Part shown: positions 4,107 to 5,359 of the stretch, piece after piece
Layout of the letters: each line of letters starts with the position of its first letter
How positions within the stretch are numbered: position 1 is the stretch's first letter
Source of the DNA: Nitriliruptoraceae bacterium
GTDB taxonomy: Bacteria > Actinomycetota > Nitriliruptoria > Nitriliruptorales > Nitriliruptoraceae
DNA: 5,359 nucleotides
Assembly (NCBI GenBank): GCA_007121975.1
Contig: SKJO01000277.1
Coordinates: 1 to 5,359, forward strand
Direction: 5' to 3'
Translations under genes and position numbers: made by a program
The notes under the pieces: generated by a model
What the model saw: the letters and a program-made list of their open reading frames with translations, nothing else
Databases searched by the model: none
Told to the model about the DNA's origin: nothing

Positions 4107-5359
4107 ATGGCGAAGTTCGGTGAGGGCGACGCCCTGCTCAAGTGCTCCTTCTGCGGCAAGTCCCAGAAGCAGGTCAAGAAGCTGATCGCGGGGCCCGGCG
4201 TCTACATCTGCGACGAGTGCATCGACCTGTGCAACGAGATCATCGAGGAGGAGCTGGCCGAGCCGGCGGAACTCGAGATCAACGAGCTGCCCAAGCCCAA
4301 GGAGATCTACGCCTTCCTCAACGACTACGTGGTCGGCCAGGAGGAGGCCAAGAAGATCCTGTCGGTGGCCGTGTACAACCACTACAAGCGCATCCAGGTC
4401 GGGGCGGCCCCGGGTGGCGGTGGTTCCGACGAGGTCGAGCTGCAGAAGTCCAACATCCTGCTGCTCGGTCCGACGGGTTCGGGCAAGACCCTGCTCGCCC
4501 AGACACTGGCCAAGCTGCTCAACGTTCCGTTCGCGATCGCGGACGCGACCGCGCTGACCGAGGCCGGCTACGTCGGTGAGGATGTCGAGAACATCCTGCT
4601 CAAGCTGATCCAAGCCGCCGACTTCGATGTCAAGAAGGCCGAGACGGGCATCATCTACATCGACGAGGTCGACAAGATCGCCCGCAAGTCCGACAACCCC
4701 TCGATCACCCGGGACGTCTCCGGTGAGGGGGTGCAGCAGGCGCTGCTCAAGATCCTGGAGGGCACGGTGGCCTCGGTGCCGCCGCAAGGGGGGCGCAAGC
4801 ACCCCCACCAGGAGTTCATCCAGATCGACACCGCCAACATCCTGTTCGTGTGCGGTGGGGCGTTCTCCGGGGTGGAGAAGCTCGTGGAGTCCCGGCTCGG
4901 TCGCCGCGGAGTGGGCTTCGGCGCGGACGTTGCCGCCGCCCAGGACAAGGACCTGGCCGAACTGCTCGACGGCGTGCTGCCCGAGGACCTGGTCAAGTAC
5001 GGGTTGATCCCCGAGTTCGTCGGTCGCCTGCCGGTGGTCAGCTCGGTGCACCCGCTGGACCGTGACGCCCTGGTGGACATCCTGACCAGCCCCAAGAACG
5101 CGCTGACCAAGCAGTACCAGCGGTTCTTCGAGTTCGACGGGGTGGAACTCGAGTTCACCCCCGACGCGCTCGAGTCGGTCGCCGACCTGGCCATCCTGCG
5201 CCAGACCGGCGCCCGGGGACTGCGCGCCATCCTCGAGGAGGTGCTGCTGTCCACGATGTACGAGCTGCCCTCCCGCCACGACGTCGCCCGCTGTGTCATC
5301 ACCGACGAGACCGTGCGCGACCGGGCGAACCCCACGCTGGTGCCCCACACCACGCTGCA
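4107..5359 (+). CDS. clpX: ClpX, AAA+ unfoldase of ClpXP (3' end outside window)
   Basis: 417 codons of ClpX, a hexameric ATPase that recognises, unfolds and threads proteins into ClpP. In order: the zinc-binding domain with Cys13, Cys16, Cys35 and Cys38; Walker A GPTGSGKT (121-128); pore-1 loop GYVG (154-157); Walker B IIYIDE (182-187); pore-2 region DVSGEG (203-208); RKH loop (230-232); the ClpP-docking tripeptide VGF (269-271); arginine-finger segment GLIPEFVGRLP with Arg307; and sensor 2 GARGLR with Arg370. All key residues are present. The docking loop has Val where E. coli has Ile in IGF. E. coli ClpX has 424 residues, so probably only a short tail is missing. ATG 4107 is preceded by GAGG at 4097-4100, and the zinc domain begins right after. 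clpP lies 218 bp upstream, so clpX probably has its own promoter as well as possible read-through. Confidence 0.98.
   Translation, partial: MAKFGEGDALLKCSFCGKSQKQVKKLIAGPGVYICDECIDLCNEIIEEELAEPAELEINELPKPKEIYAFLNDYVVGQEEAKKILSVAVYNHYKRIQVGAAPGGGGSDEVELQKSNILLLGPTGSGKTLLAQTLAKLLNVPFAIADATALTEAGYVGEDVENILLKLIQAADFDVKKAETGIIYIDEVDKIARKSDNPSITRDVSGEGVQQALLKILEGTVASVPPQGGRKHPHQEFIQIDTANILFVCGGAFSGVEKLVESRLGRRGVGFGADVAAAQDKDLAELLDGVLPEDLVKYGLIPEFVGRLPVVSSVHPLDRDALVDILTSPKNALTKQYQRFFEFDGVELEFTPDALESVADLAILRQTGARGLRAILEEVLLSTMYELPSRHDVARCVITDETVRDRANPTLVPHTTL

Noticed and set aside
3513..5348. 611-codon open frame on the minus strand
   Set aside because: Antisense to clpP and clpX, both of which have all catalytic motifs. 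The minus-strand product is compositionally biased and matches no family I recognise.

Overview
The window is high-GC DNA with the codon usage, promoter style (TANNNT -10 hexamers) and gene content of an actinobacterium (Actinomycetota). A tig-clpP-clpX order with only one clpP is unlike the clpP1-clpP2 pair usual in Streptomyces and Mycobacterium. It would fit a deeper lineage such as Acidimicrobiia, but that placement is inference. The core of the window is ordinary, well-conserved housekeeping sequence. I do not see a convincing new multi-gene system, and the points worth a second look are in leaders, intergenic hairpins and one protein tail.

Layout: (1) 1-482 is the C-terminal part of a zinc-type alcohol dehydrogenase. 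(2) 559-882 is a small HPF/RaiA-like ribosome-associated protein with its own likely promoter. (3) 900-976, minus strand, is tRNA-Pro(TGG) with an encoded CCA, convergent with the HPF-like gene and sharing a GC-rich hairpin with it. (4) 1065-1496 is an SRPBCC/START-fold protein read divergently from the tRNA, apparently from a leaderless transcript. (5) 1635-3092 is trigger factor (tig). (6) 3253-3888 is the ClpP protease subunit. (7) 4107 to the window end is the ClpX unfoldase, lacking only its last residues.

How it fits together: trigger factor meets nascent chains at the ribosome exit tunnel, ClpX recognises and unfolds substrates, and ClpP degrades them, so the right two thirds is a protein quality-control cluster. 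The HPF-like gene and a tRNA gene add a translation flavour on the left. tig, clpP and clpX are separated by 160 and 218 bp. Each gap carries inverted repeats and a possible -10, so the three genes are probably co-located units with their own promoters rather than one tightly packed operon.

Non-coding stretches: 483-558, 977-1064, 1497-1634, 3093-3252 and 3889-4106. None exceeds 300 bp, and the structure seen in each is listed below. I see no insertion sequence, CRISPR array, integrase or phage gene, and no sign of recent transfer.
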